Shown: piece after piece, positions 41,375-50,117 of the stretch
Numbering within the stretch: the stretch's first letter is position 1
Layout of the letters: each line of letters starts with the position of its first letter
From: JAJPHW01 sp963771505
GTDB taxonomy: Bacteria; Acidobacteriota; Terriglobia; Terriglobales; Acidobacteriaceae
Direction of reading: 5' to 3'
Length of the DNA: 64,000 bases
Assembly (NCBI GenBank): GCA_963771505.1
Contig: CAVYTO010000001.1
Location: 186,001 to 250,000, forward strand
The notes under the pieces: generated by a model
Told to the model about the DNA's origin: nothing
Databases searched by the model: none
What the model saw: the letters and a program-made list of their open reading frames with translations, nothing else
Position numbers and translations under genes: made by a program

Positions 41375-42060
41375 GTTCTCGCGCTGCCCTTTCGGTGCAA
41401 CGGCCCGGATCGCTTAGAGACCGCGCCCTTCCGCAATCGGGGAACAACCTGAACGCCCGCCCAAAGCGTGGCGATCGTTTGCTCGATCAAGAGAGCCGGT
41501 TCAGGCAGGTCGGGCACAACACCCTGGATGACCATGAGCGTGGCGAGGCCGAGGATCGTGTACCACCAAGTGTGGGCTACCACTATGTCATCCCTGCTTG
41601 GCAATCCTTCATCCTTGGCAACATCGAAAAAGAGCTGCACGAAACGCCCGAACAATGGCGCGCCAATGTCGTTGATGTATTGTCCAGCGCGGATGCCATT
41701 GCGATTCTCCGGCCCGAAGAAGACGTTCCGGAACTGCTGTGGATGGGCAGCGCAGAACTGAATCAGCCCGCGTGAAGTCGCAAATAGACGCTCTTTCGGC
41801 GAAGGATGCTTAGCGGCAATCGCGTCGAAGTTTTGAATCAGTAGCCGGATTGTCTCGCTGCTCAACTCCGCAAGAATGTGCCATTTGTCAGGGAAGTGCT
41901 GATAGATCACGGCGTGCGTATAGCCGATCTCTTTAGCGATCGCGCGAAGCGTCACGGCCTCATAACCGCGATCGGCAAACATTCTGCTGGCCGCCGCAAG
42001 AATTTCACCCCGCAGCCTCGCTTTACGTTCTTCCCGTCGACTTGGCGATGTGGAGGTCAC
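41371..42060 (-). CDS. TetR-family transcriptional repressor
   Basis: A 229-residue protein. The N-terminal helix-turn-helix (ILAAASRMFADRGYEAVTLR, AIAKEIGYTHAVIYQHFPDK) is a textbook TetR domain. The C-terminal ligand-binding domain (WHILAELSSETIRLLIQNFD, WWYTILGLATLMVIQGVVPD) is of the TetR_C type. It is divergent from an NmrA-like gene. The region between has two near-palindromic sites (separate entry), so it most likely represses itself and that gene until a ligand binds. Confidence 0.9.
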   Translation of the reverse strand: MTSTSPSRREERKARLRGEILAAASRMFADRGYEAVTLRAIAKEIGYTHAVIYQHFPDKWHILAELSSETIRLLIQNFDAIAAKHPSPKERLFATSRGLIQFCAAHPQQFRNVFFGPENRNGIRAGQYINDIGAPLFGRFVQLFFDVAKDEGLPSRDDIVVAHTWWYTILGLATLMVIQGVVPDLPEPALLIEQTIATLWAGVQVVPRLRKGAVSKRSGPLHRKGSART

Positions 42061-42110
42061 TTCACCATCTTAGCCCATTTCAGGAAGATTTGCGACCAAT
42101 TGATGTTTTC

Positions 42111-42154
42111 TAACCACTGGTTATTCACCACTGTTTAATTTGCAACCATTGGTT
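42111..42154. promoter_or_regulatory. Twin TetR-type operators
   Basis: TAACCACTGGTTA (42111-42123) and AACCATTGGTT (42144-42154, in CAACCATTGGTTAA) are palindromes of the same form AACCAnTGGTT, with centres 32 bases apart (three helix turns). They lie between the divergent tetR and NmrA-like starts. A half-site TAATGGTTAG is at 42167-42176. They are likely bound by the adjacent TetR protein. Confidence 0.7.
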
Positions 42155-42228
42155 AACTCAAGCGTCTAATGGTTAGGTCGCTGATTTGATGGGCGGCCAA
42201 ATTCCAAAGGAATCAAAGGGAGCATGCG

Positions 42229-42855
42229 ATGAACGTTCTGGTGATTGGAGCAGCAGGCAAGAGTGGAGAAGCGCTGGTAGATGAGGCGCTGGCGGCCGGA
42301 CATAAAGTGACGGCTTTCGTGCGCGGCGCCGCGCAGTACAAGAAAGCGAATGTCAGAGTCGTTGCGGGTGACGTGCTGGACGCGACTGCGGTCGACGCTG
42401 CAGTCGTCGGACAGGATGCCGTCATCGACGCGCTGGGCGGCAAGACGCCGTGGAAAGTGACGGCCATGGAAACCAACGCCGCACACAATATCGTGAACGC
42501 GATGCGGCGTAATGGCGTACGCAGATTGCTGAAGATCTCGGTGGTCGGTGCGGGTGAGAGTGTGAAGAATGCCGGCTTCTTCAACGAGCACCTGCTCATG
42601 AAAACGTTTCTGAAGGGTCTGCTGGTAGACAAGGCTGGCATGGAGGCGGAGATCGAAGGCAGCAACCTGGACTGGACGCTCGTGCGGCCGCCAATGTTGA
42701 CCGACAGCGAGAAGACCGGCATTGCCCGGGTGCTGAGCACGGAGGGGGGCGAGAAGGCGCACAAGATTGGGCGCGCCGATCTGGCAGCCTTCATGGTGCA
42801 GCAACTGGAAAGCAGCCGGTATGTGCGTCAGGCAGTCACGGTCACGACCACATAG
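42229..42855 (+). CDS. NmrA-like NAD(P)-binding protein (SDR atypical)
   Basis: A 208-residue protein. The Rossmann start MNVLVIGAAGKSGEALVDEA has GxxGxxG, followed by HKVTAFVRG, VVAGDVLDATAVDAAVVGQD, and NLDWTLVRPPMLTD. This is the NmrA/NAD(P)H-binding (BlvrB-like) group, which includes flavin reductases and redox-sensing proteins. The gene is divergent from tetR and under the twin operators, so it is the main predicted target of that repressor. AAAGGGAG lies before the ATG. A small membrane protein gene follows 90 bases later. Confidence 0.85.
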   Translation: MNVLVIGAAGKSGEALVDEALAAGHKVTAFVRGAAQYKKANVRVVAGDVLDATAVDAAVVGQDAVIDALGGKTPWKVTAMETNAAHNIVNAMRRNGVRRLLKISVVGAGESVKNAGFFNEHLLMKTFLKGLLVDKAGMEAEIEGSNLDWTLVRPPMLTDSEKTGIARVLSTEGGEKAHKIGRADLAAFMVQQLESSRYVRQAVTVTTT

Positions 42856-42945
42856 CAAGGCGGTGGGTCAATGAATTCTGGCAATCAGAGAATTCATCGG
42901 CATCGAGCCGCGAAAAAGTAATTCTGACCTAAGGAGATGAAAATC

Positions 42946-43404
42946 ATGAAAAGACAATGGTGGATGCTCACCGTGACGATTGTGATCGGCCTTGCCGCCC
43001 TGGTTGTCGGGCGGCACATTTGGCCGATGGCGCCTGACGTTCCCATGCCACCGGCGAACCTTTTGCCCGGATACATTGCGCTCTCGGCCACTGAGGCGCT
43101 CGCCTTTGGCTTCGCCGTAGCGTTCGCCTTATTCGGATGGCCATCGATCCGCGGCTTGGACCTCGGTGCAGCCTGGCTCAACAAATGGTTGTTCGTCACT
43201 CTCTGCTGGATCATGGGGAACTGGTGGATGCACGACAGCCTGCACATGCACAACGGCATGAACATGCATGGCTTGCTCTTCATTGAAGTAGGCTTCCACA
43301 TCACGATGCTGATTTGCGGCGTGACCATGGCCCTGAGCTTCGTGCGACTTGCTCCCCACTCGCGCGCCAAACTGGACACGAGCGAGCAGAAGCCTGGACA
43401 GTAG
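42946..43404 (+). CDS. Small multi-pass membrane protein with His/Met-rich loop
   Basis: A 152-residue protein with about four predicted membrane helices (MLTVTIVIGLAALVVG; LSATEALAFGFAVAFALFGW; WLFVTLCWIMGN; FHITMLICGVTMALSFVRL). Between helices 3 and 4 lies WWMHDSLHMHNGMNMHGLLF, rich in histidine and methionine, which could bind copper or another soft metal. No family is recognised. The start at 42946 is preferred because AAGGAG ends ten bases upstream; an earlier ATG touches the ribosome binding site. It follows the NmrA-like gene and may share its regulation. A terminator comes directly after. Confidence 0.65.
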   Translation: MKRQWWMLTVTIVIGLAALVVGRHIWPMAPDVPMPPANLLPGYIALSATEALAFGFAVAFALFGWPSIRGLDLGAAWLNKWLFVTLCWIMGNWWMHDSLHMHNGMNMHGLLFIEVGFHITMLICGVTMALSFVRLAPHSRAKLDTSEQKPGQ

Positions 43405-43412
43405 CGAAGTAG

Positions 43413-43435
43413 AGCCTGGTGCCCCAGGCTTTTTC
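43413..43435 (+). terminator. Rho-independent terminator after the small membrane protein
   Basis: AGCCTGG (43413-43419) pairs with CCAGGCT (43424-43430) around a TGCC loop, followed by TTTTT. It lies 9 bases after the stop at 43404. Confidence 0.8.
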
Positions 43436-43904
43436 CTTACTTCGACCGTTGACCACCGGTAGTCAGCGGCTGGTGCCCATTCAAGCCGTTCTTTGGCTTG
43501 AGTGGGGCATTTCCACGGCTGCGCATAGCTTCCCTTCGGCGCGTTGGCGCTTTCGCGCCGTCCATTCGGACTCAATCTCAACCTCGCCCTCCTGCCTGAT
43601 GCCCCAGGTTCGCGCCGTTCTGTGGCGCTAACCGATCTGGTCGGTTCGATGGAAACCCACATTAAGTTCGCCGGGTGCTAACTACCTGATCGAATCGAAT
43701 CGTGGTTGATGCGGATCGAGTCGGCATTCTCGCCGCGAGAAAAAGCCTGCGCGTTGCGCTGATGCAGGGAGGGGAGTCTATCGCGGGAGAACTCATCAGC
43801 TCCACGAGCAAGCCCGCCCCGTTGGCGTCCTCCAATCAAACGTTAGCGGTGACAAAGTCCCGTTGCACTTAATACTGCATGTTCTCGTTGCAACACCAGT
43901 AAAA
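43436..43904. other. Intergenic region without a supported gene
   Basis: Frames open here on both strands are short and lack ribosome binding sites. A minus-strand frame (43129-43662) overlaps the small membrane gene and looks spurious. No tRNA or repeat shared with the rest of the window was found. Confidence 0.4.
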
Positions 43905-44438
43905 CTACCTCCGTACTGCGAGGACAAACATTTTGACGGGTAAAGGGATGTCAGCCGGAAGCAACACAAGCCGTCCTCGGTTCGTCCAGAGTCTTATTTG
44001 CTGGGTGAGGCCCACAGTCCTCCCATCCATAGTGAAATCGAAGCGCGGAGAGATTTGAAACAACTGGTGCGGCCTACTCTCAAGAATTCCTGCACTGCCT
44101 GCGTCGAAACAATACGCACCACCTTGCCTTCGCGACAGTGTGCACAGGACTTGAGATTCGTCACCCACAGAGTGCAGGGTGATTTCCTGTCGCAACGTCA
44201 TCAAGACGTCCGCGTGAAACTGCGAGCCCGCAGTTTCCAAAGTGATCCAGCCTTTGCGCGCCACCGTGTTGAAAAATATTTTGCCGACTTGCTCATCGTG
44301 GCAGTTGCGGACGATCAATTCCATTTTGCTCGCGGAAAAATCCTGCCAGATGCCGTAGAGTAGATCCGCGAAGTTCCACTCGGCACCCGCAATCTGCGCC
44401 CAAGCATCTTGTGGCTTGATTTGCAGGTTCCGAGCCAT
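43905..44438 (-). CDS. Hypothetical protein, possibly scramblase/LURP-one-like beta-barrel
   Basis: A 177-residue protein from the ATG at 44438; the frame remains open to another ATG at 44498. A regular alternation of hydrophobic strands (MELIVRNCHDEQVGKIFFNT, ITLHSVGDESQVLCTLSRR, FDFTMDGRTVGLTQQIRLWT) and a hydrophobic C-terminal stretch (LVLLPADIPLPVKMFVLAV) recall the twelve-stranded tubby/scramblase-like fold, but the match is loose. It is a lone gene with no clear ribosome binding site. No specific function can be given. Confidence 0.45.
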   Translation of the reverse strand: MARNLQIKPQDAWAQIAGAEWNFADLLYGIWQDFSASKMELIVRNCHDEQVGKIFFNTVARKGWITLETAGSQFHADVLMTLRQEITLHSVGDESQVLCTLSRRQGGAYCFDAGSAGILESRPHQLFQISPRFDFTMDGRTVGLTQQIRLWTNRGRLVLLPADIPLPVKMFVLAVRR

Positions 44439-44714
44439 TTGGGCTTTGCGTGCGCGTAGCCCCCATAACGACCTCGCCAGAGCTCTTCTCTGCGCCAAGA
44501 CCGAGCCTACGCTGAAAGAACGAGTGGAATCTTATGTGGCCCACTCCGAACGGCGATTCGAGACGAAGTCGCGGTCGAAAGAATACTCGACGATCTATCT
44601 AGAAACTCGACGCCTACGAAAGGGCAGGCTTAGATGTTGCACCCTCGCGCGATTTGTCCATAGCTTCAATCTACTCATCCGCGTCTTGGTTGCGTCCACG
44701 TTAGAATCACACTC

Positions 44715-45077
44715 GTGCACAACGAGAAGGTGCTCGATCACTTCTGCAATCCTCGAAACTCCGGCAGACTACTGGATTCCAGCGCGGTTGTGGAAGTCTC
44801 GAATCCGGTGTGCGGCGATTTACTCCGACTAGCGGCGCAGGTGAACGCTGGTCGTATAGTGGAAGCTCGTTTTCTTTGCCGAGGTTGCACAACCGCTATC
44901 GCGAGCGCTTCTCTTCTTACAGAATTGCTTAATGGCCAGTTAATCGCAGTTATCCGCTCGCTCAGTGCGAGTCGGATTTCGGAAGAGTTGGGAGGCCTTC
45001 CGGCAGCCTGCTATCACGGCGCCGAGCTGGCCGCCGCCGCCGCCGCCGCCCTCCTCGAAAAGATCCGCGAGACGTAG
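44715..45077 (+). CDS. NifU/IscU-like iron-sulphur cluster scaffold protein
   Basis: A 120-residue protein matching the IscU/NifU N-terminal fold. It starts MHNEKVLDHFCNPRNSGRLL, then has VSNPVCGDLL with Cys33 and the conserved Asp35, FLCRGCTTAIASASLLTELL with Cys55 (plus Cys58), and Cys99 near PAACYHGAEL. The three cluster-assembly cysteines are therefore present. The start is a GTG. No cysteine desulphurase, HscA or HscB is adjacent. Its stop is 3 bases from the stop of the convergent MocA-like gene. It may supply [2Fe-2S] clusters to the molybdenum hydroxylase encoded about 9 kb away; that is inference. Confidence 0.75.
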   Translation: MHNEKVLDHFCNPRNSGRLLDSSAVVEVSNPVCGDLLRLAAQVNAGRIVEARFLCRGCTTAIASASLLTELLNGQLIAVIRSLSASRISEELGGLPAACYHGAELAAAAAAALLEKIRET

Positions 45078-45080
45078 GCT

Positions 45081-45665
45081 TTAGCTTGTGCTTCGGGTGG
45101 CTTTATTCATTGTGCGGGTATCGTTCAGGTTCAGTACGCAGCCTTGGTCATCGGTATGAAATTCTTGCACGTCCTCGTGAGCCCAGACCACGGCGCGCGC
45201 GCCCACATCCAGGGGGGCCCGCAGCAGTTCTCCATATAAGCTCGACGAGAAGATGACCGGATGCCCTCGGCGTCCCTCGTACTTGGGCACCACTATCGCT
45301 TTTTTTCCAGTGGAGAACAATTCGATGAGATTATCAATCAACGCCGCACTGATCAACGGGTGGTCGATCGGACAGATCAGCATCCCGTCGGTCCCGGGGG
45401 GCAAACTCCGAAGCGCTGCATGTACTGAACTCAATTGCCCTTTTTCCCACTCCTGATTAATAACGATTTCCTCGGGGCGCAGCTGCACGGCTTCCATGAT
45501 GACCTTCGCATCTGCGCCAAGGATTACTCGACGCACCCGAATTTTCGGATGCTCTGTAACTTCCAGCAAGCGTTCCAGAAACGACCGACCCTGAAAACGG
45601 AGCAGCGCCTTCGGAGAGCCCATGCGGCGCGATGCGCCGCCGGAAAGAATTGCTGCTGCCAACAC
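45081..45665 (-). CDS. MocA-like molybdenum cofactor cytidylyltransferase
   Basis: A 194-residue protein. The nucleotide-binding start AAAILSGGASRRMGSPKALL is the signature of MobA/MocA-type enzymes. It is followed by INQEWEKGQLSSVHAALRSL, LICPIDHPLISAALIDNLIE and VVPKYEGRRGHPVIFSS. MocA attaches CMP to molybdopterin to give the MCD cofactor used by xanthine oxidase family enzymes. That matches the molybdopterin subunit encoded at 54077. It lies 10 bases downstream of xdhC in the same operon, a common pairing. Confidence 0.88.
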   Translation of the reverse strand: MLAAAILSGGASRRMGSPKALLRFQGRSFLERLLEVTEHPKIRVRRVILGADAKVIMEAVQLRPEEIVINQEWEKGQLSSVHAALRSLPPGTDGMLICPIDHPLISAALIDNLIELFSTGKKAIVVPKYEGRRGHPVIFSSSLYGELLRAPLDVGARAVVWAHEDVQEFHTDDQGCVLNLNDTRTMNKATRSTS

Positions 45666-45675
45666 AAAATCTCCC

Positions 45676-46512
45676 TTAGGGCTCGCTTAGGTGTTTTATG
45701 GTTGCCATGCGAGGCTCATAGCTCAACTTCTTGTGAGGAGACGTCTCCGTGTTACGGCGCACCGCTATCAATTCTGCCACGATGCTGACCGCAATCTCTG
45801 CCGGAGACAGCGCACCGATTGACAGCCCGATCGGAGCATAGACGCTCGCAAATTCATCCGCCCGGAAACCCTCTTTTTCCAAGGCGCGAAAGACCGACAA
45901 CACTTTGCGTTTGCTGCCTATCATGCCTACGTATCGCGCCTGGGTGCGCACTGCCCAGGCCAGTACACGCATGTCTTCCTTGTGTCCCCGCGTCACGATC
46001 ACTAGATAACTCGCCGAATTCGGCTTAATCCGCTGAAACGCTTCCTCATAGCTTGTTTGAATCGCCTGCGCCATCGGGAATCGCTCGGCATTTGCAAAGA
46101 GCTCACGATCATCCACGACACCCACCCCAAATCCTGCCGCGCTCGCGGCCTTGGCCACCTCCATGGAAATGTGTCCACCACCAAACAGATAAACAATCGG
46201 CTGGGGCAATATTGGCTCAACGAATACTTCTAGCGTCCCGCCACAAATCAGTCCGTTGTCGTAACTGGCTTCGTTGTTCAAGCTGAAAACCATTTTCCGC
46301 GGTGCTTCCTTCTGCATCACTTCCTTCGCCGCAGCCCAAACGTCCGCTTCGACGCACCCTCCGCCAATCGTGCCGGCAATAGACCCGTCCTCGCGCACTA
46401 ACATCCGCGAACTTTCATAACTAGGGATTGATCCAACTGTGTGCACGATGGTCGCAAGTGCCCCGCGCTGTCCTGCGCGCCTCATCTTCACAATTTCTTC
46501 AAACAGGTCCAT
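45676..46512 (-). CDS. XdhC-family molybdenum enzyme maturation factor
   Basis: A 278-residue protein. The XdhC/CoxI N-terminal domain has GALATIVHTVGSIP, SSRMLVREDGSIAGTIGGGC and VEADVW. A C-terminal Rossmann domain has VYLFGGGHISMEVAKAASAA, VVDDRELFANAERFP and RYVGMIGSKRK. XdhC proteins bind molybdenum cofactor, protect it while it is sulphurated, and insert it into xanthine dehydrogenase-type apoenzymes. The start overlaps the end of the MFS gene by 14 bases, so the two are translationally coupled. Its client is probably the two-subunit enzyme across the LysR gene. Confidence 0.9.
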   Translation of the reverse strand: MDLFEEIVKMRRAGQRGALATIVHTVGSIPSYESSRMLVREDGSIAGTIGGGCVEADVWAAAKEVMQKEAPRKMVFSLNNEASYDNGLICGGTLEVFVEPILPQPIVYLFGGGHISMEVAKAASAAGFGVGVVDDRELFANAERFPMAQAIQTSYEEAFQRIKPNSASYLVIVTRGHKEDMRVLAWAVRTQARYVGMIGSKRKVLSVFRALEKEGFRADEFASVYAPIGLSIGALSPAEIAVSIVAELIAVRRNTETSPHKKLSYEPRMATIKHLSEP

Positions 46513-47854
46513 ATTTACTCACGATATTTACCCTTGACTCTACAACAGACCGTTCGGGATCAATCAGGAATGCCCAGATGATAGCTCCTCCAAGCAGGAC
46601 GCCCGCTGAGATAAAGAAAGGAGCAATCCAAAATCCCCTTTGCACCAAGAATCCGAAAATGATAGGAGACAAGGACGCGGCCAAACTTCCCGCCATATTC
46701 ATCACACCGGACACGGTGCCGCTGTATTCGCCGCCGACATCCATAGGAACCGCCCAAGCCGGACTGATTACCAATTCCAGAAAGAAGAGCGACGCAGTCA
46801 AACAGAGGATTGCCCCCCAGACGGAGTGGGCCATCGCTGCCGGAATCAGGAAAGCCCCGGAAACCAGCATCGCCGGTGCCGCTACGATTCGGCGCGCGAA
46901 TCTGAGCTTGCCCGTCTTTCGATAAACTGTGTCAGTCAGAGTACCGCCCACAATGTCTCCTACCATTCCGGCCAGGAGGGGAAGGGACGCGAATATACCT
47001 ACGGCCTTCAAAGATAAATGACGGTATTCCAGAAGATACGTAGGGAACCAAGTTATGAAAAAATAAGTGCCGTAGTAGAAGCAACAGTAACCTGCCGCTA
47101 TGTACCACATATTGGCAGATTGAAAAATGATCTTCCACGGTGGTGCAAGCTGCCGATGGAGCTCAACTTCTAGTGTCGTGCCGTCTGGATTCGAGCCTCG
47201 AATGTGCGCTAACTCCAACGCGTTGACTTTGCTGTGCTCTTCTGGAAGATTCCGGTACAACCAATAGAAGGCCGCGGACCATAGCAAACCCGCCGCTCCA
47301 AAGAAATAGAAGATCCAACGCCATCCGAACGCGATCATAATGCTGGCCGCAACCAAGGGAACAATCGCGACGGCAAACCGGCTAAAGCTATGCGTGACAC
47401 CATGTACAATGCCACGTTCCGCCTTAGGGAACCAAAGTTGCATGGCGCGCGTAGAGGCTGGAAACGCGCCAGCCTCAGCCAATCCAAACAATGACCGTAT
47501 GCCGAGCAGGGAAACCATCCCCGCCGCAGTCGCTGTCATTCCAGTCATAAGGGACCAGACCGGAACGATAATGAGAAGCACCAGCCTTGGTCCGCATCGG
47601 TCTGCGAGCCAACCCGCTGGAATTTGTCCTATTGCATAAGCCCATAAAAAAACGCTGAATATGAATCCGAGGGATGTCTGACTTAGCTTAAACTCCTTTG
47701 CTAACGCGGGGGCTGCAATGGAAATGCCGGTCCGATCCATGTACGTGATCATGTACATCAGGCTAATCAGAAGGAGAATCCACCAGCGGGTGTTGGACGG
47801 TTTCTGGGGAAACGCGCCCGGTTGGAGAACGAGCCTGCGATCAGTATCCAACAT
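46499..47854 (-). CDS. MFS transporter, anion:cation symporter (ACS) type
   Basis: A 451-residue protein with twelve membrane helices. It starts WWILLLISLMYMITYMDRTG and has the ACS/MFS signature AGWLADRCGPRLVLL after helix 2, with IRSLFGLAEAGAFPASTRAM in helix 4. The central loop holds ALELAHIRGSNPDGTTL. ACS members import organic acids such as hexuronates, glucarate, phthalate or vanillate with protons. The placement between oxidoreductase and molybdenum-enzyme genes suggests import of the product of periplasmic oxidation. The ATG at 47854 has GAGAG upstream. Confidence 0.88.
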   Translation of the reverse strand: MLDTDRRLVLQPGAFPQKPSNTRWWILLLISLMYMITYMDRTGISIAAPALAKEFKLSQTSLGFIFSVFLWAYAIGQIPAGWLADRCGPRLVLLIIVPVWSLMTGMTATAAGMVSLLGIRSLFGLAEAGAFPASTRAMQLWFPKAERGIVHGVTHSFSRFAVAIVPLVAASIMIAFGWRWIFYFFGAAGLLWSAAFYWLYRNLPEEHSKVNALELAHIRGSNPDGTTLEVELHRQLAPPWKIIFQSANMWYIAAGYCCFYYGTYFFITWFPTYLLEYRHLSLKAVGIFASLPLLAGMVGDIVGGTLTDTVYRKTGKLRFARRIVAAPAMLVSGAFLIPAAMAHSVWGAILCLTASLFFLELVISPAWAVPMDVGGEYSGTVSGVMNMAGSLAASLSPIIFGFLVQRGFWIAPFFISAGVLLGGAIIWAFLIDPERSVVESRVNIVSKYGPV

Positions 47855-47905
47855 TCACTCTCTTCGGTCGAGCTAGCCGGCCAGATCGGTGGAATTCCCT
47901 CCAGA

Positions 47906-48958
47906 TCAAATTGTCATGGCTGGCGATCGCAGTGCGGAAATCTCGATTGGCTTACCGCCCTCAGCAGACCGATCGGCCGCCTGATAAACCTCCATAACCA
48001 TTCTTGCGTGCTCTGCGGTAACTAACGGCTGACGGCCCTGAGCTACACATTCAAGAAAATGAACTGTCTCGGCCTCCATTGGGCCGGCATAGACATGCCC
48101 GACCTTTTCACCCGGCATGGTGGAGATGGGAAATTCGATACCCTTTTTCATGGTGTTGAGGCTCACGTCGCGATGAGTGTCATCCACCATAATCGCCCCC
48201 TCAGTGCCAACCATCTCAATCCAGGTAGACGAAAAATTTGGGTAGGCGGGCGGTAGTACCCAGCCCGCACCAACCGTAAACGCAGACCCATCATCAAGGG
48301 TGACGACGATCCACACGCAATCCGGTACGTCGTGCAGTGACTGCATGACCTTGCGCACTTCTTGAGCATAAACACGCACTGGTCGTCTCGGCGCAAAACA
48401 CCATAGGAGGAAATCAATGTCATGAGTCGCCTCCATGGCGGCGGGTGAGAGCTTGATGCGGCCTCCAATTTTGTTCCCCAGATTGCGGGTTATGTGCCGG
48501 CTCACCAACGCGCTGATGGGTTGACCAATGGTGCCATCGTCAATCGACCGTTTTACATAGGCGAACTTAGGGTTGAATCGCTGCGAATAACCAATCGTAA
48601 AGACAAGATTTCTGGAGTGTGCTAAAGCTATGAGTTCGTCGGCCTCGGAAAGTTCGAGGGCGATTGGTTTCTCAAGAAAAACATGCTTACCTGCGGTCAA
48701 ACTTTCCTTCGCCATCGGATAATGCGTGGTCTCCGGAGTAGCCGAAATGATCACCGCATCGATGCTTTCGTTTGCAAGCAGAATTCGATAGTCCGAGGTC
48801 GCGCTGATTGCCCCCGTCTTATCGGCTACTTCCTTCAGACGCGGCTCCTTGATCTCAGCCAGGTGCAGGTCCCTGACGTAAGGGCTGGCCGCACAAGTCT
48901 CTGCGCGAATCCCTCCGCACCAGCCCGTCCCTACTATCCCAACATTGATGGTTCTCAT
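47906..48958 (-). CDS. Gfo/Idh/MocA-family NAD(P)-dependent oxidoreductase
   Basis: A 350-residue protein. The Rossmann start is INVGIVGTGWCGGIRAE. The family motif EKP is in HVFLEKPIALELSEADELI, and IGYSQRFNPKFAYVKRSID and the catalytic-region EATHDIDFLLW follow. Family members oxidise sugars or cyclitols, or reduce pathway intermediates, using NAD(P). The ATG at 48958 with GGAGGGG just upstream is the start; a longer frame begins at 49000. It is 51 bases upstream of the MFS gene and downstream of the YVTN gene, within the left arm of the catabolic cluster. Confidence 0.88.
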   Translation of the reverse strand: MRTINVGIVGTGWCGGIRAETCAASPYVRDLHLAEIKEPRLKEVADKTGAISATSDYRILLANESIDAVIISATPETTHYPMAKESLTAGKHVFLEKPIALELSEADELIALAHSRNLVFTIGYSQRFNPKFAYVKRSIDDGTIGQPISALVSRHITRNLGNKIGGRIKLSPAAMEATHDIDFLLWCFAPRRPVRVYAQEVRKVMQSLHDVPDCVWIVVTLDDGSAFTVGAGWVLPPAYPNFSSTWIEMVGTEGAIMVDDTHRDVSLNTMKKGIEFPISTMPGEKVGHVYAGPMEAETVHFLECVAQGRQPLVTAEHARMVMEVYQAADRSAEGGKPIEISALRSPAMTI

Positions 48959-48974
48959 GACCCCTCCAACTGGC

Positions 48975-50021
48975 TCACTTGCTGACAAGCAAAACGCCAA
49001 ACGAATTTGGCTTCATCGGAGGGTCCTCTTCGCCTTTGGGCGTCACCGGCTCGAAATCCGCAATAGGCAAATAGATGTTGTGGGTCTTCGAATCTATCGC
49101 CATGGTGCGAGCATACTTTTTCGTCGGGATAGTTTCGACTACAACGTACTGGTCGGGTGAATCCTCGTGGATGACGGTAAGATCTCCGGATTCGCCGTTC
49201 GAACTGAAAACGAGCTGAGTGTCGGGGTCAAAGGCCGCGGCGTCAGGGTCTTCGCCAATGGCAGGGGTCGCAATCACTTTTCCGGTTTCAGAATTAACGA
49301 TCATCATCTTTTTGTTTCCACAGACAGAGAAGAGCCGGTGATTCTTTTGATCGATAGCGAGTCCGGAAGGCTCTTTGCAACCCGCCAAAGGCCAACGATG
49401 CAGAACCGATAGCTTTTGAGCATCGATCTCGAGTATCTGGGACTTGTCCTCGATATTCACGAAGACAAGACCTTGGCCGTCGCCTACCGCAAACTCGGGC
49501 TTGCCTCCTACGGCAATCATGCCCGCAACCGTTCCATCGGCAGCGCTTATTGCAATTGCATTCGCGCTTTTGCCGTTGAAAGCGAAGACACGTTTCGAGC
49601 CCGCGTCGTAATAGATGGCATCGGGATTCAAGCCACCCGATTTGACCGTGCTGATCGCTTTCAGCGTTTTCAAGTCGAAGATGGTGATCGTATTGGCTCG
49701 GCCGTTGCTGGTGAAGCCTCGCCCCAAATCAGGCGCCAGGGCGATTCCGTGAACACCATACGTATTGGGAATGTCACCCACGACAGCAGAGGTGTCGGCG
49801 TCTAGCACCACAACGTGGGTTTGATGAGAGACGTACACTCGACGGGCAGCACTGTCGACGATGTCGTAGTCCCATCTGCCTGCGCCACCGATGGGAATGG
49901 TTTTTGTAATCCGATAGCCTGTAGGTGCCGGCGAACCTGCGTAGGCCGTCGCAACGAGCAGCGCCACGCCAGCGACTGCAGAAATTACCGCCGCAATCAA
50001 GGATTTGCGTTGATAAGACAT
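48975..50021 (-). CDS. Secreted YVTN/NHL-type beta-propeller protein
   Basis: A 348-residue protein with a signal peptide (SLIAAVISAVAGVALLVATA). The mature part is a seven-bladed propeller of YVTN type: ARRVYVSHQTHVVVLDADTS, GRGFTSNGRANTITIFDLKT, KRVFAFNGKSANAIAI, NHRLFSVCGNKKMMIVNSET, and TQLVFSSNGESGDLTVI. Such proteins are common next to Mo or quinone enzymes and TonB receptors in acidobacteria. Binding rather than catalysis is usual. AGGAGG is placed upstream of the ATG. It is 16 bases upstream of the oxidoreductase gene. Confidence 0.82.
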   Translation of the reverse strand: MSYQRKSLIAAVISAVAGVALLVATAYAGSPAPTGYRITKTIPIGGAGRWDYDIVDSAARRVYVSHQTHVVVLDADTSAVVGDIPNTYGVHGIALAPDLGRGFTSNGRANTITIFDLKTLKAISTVKSGGLNPDAIYYDAGSKRVFAFNGKSANAIAISAADGTVAGMIAVGGKPEFAVGDGQGLVFVNIEDKSQILEIDAQKLSVLHRWPLAGCKEPSGLAIDQKNHRLFSVCGNKKMMIVNSETGKVIATPAIGEDPDAAAFDPDTQLVFSSNGESGDLTVIHEDSPDQYVVVETIPTKKYARTMAIDSKTHNIYLPIADFEPVTPKGEEDPPMKPNSFGVLLVSK

Positions 50022-50117
50022 GAGTTTTGTAATCCTCCTAATTATCTCTGAATTCCATAACGTGTTGGAGTTTCGTAACTTGAGAGCGGACGCGTTCGGT
50101 TGAGCCGGATATTCGGA

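Noticed and set aside
43129..43662. 177-residue minus-strand frame over the small membrane protein and terminator
   Set aside because: It crosses a clear terminator hairpin, has low-complexity composition and no start signal.
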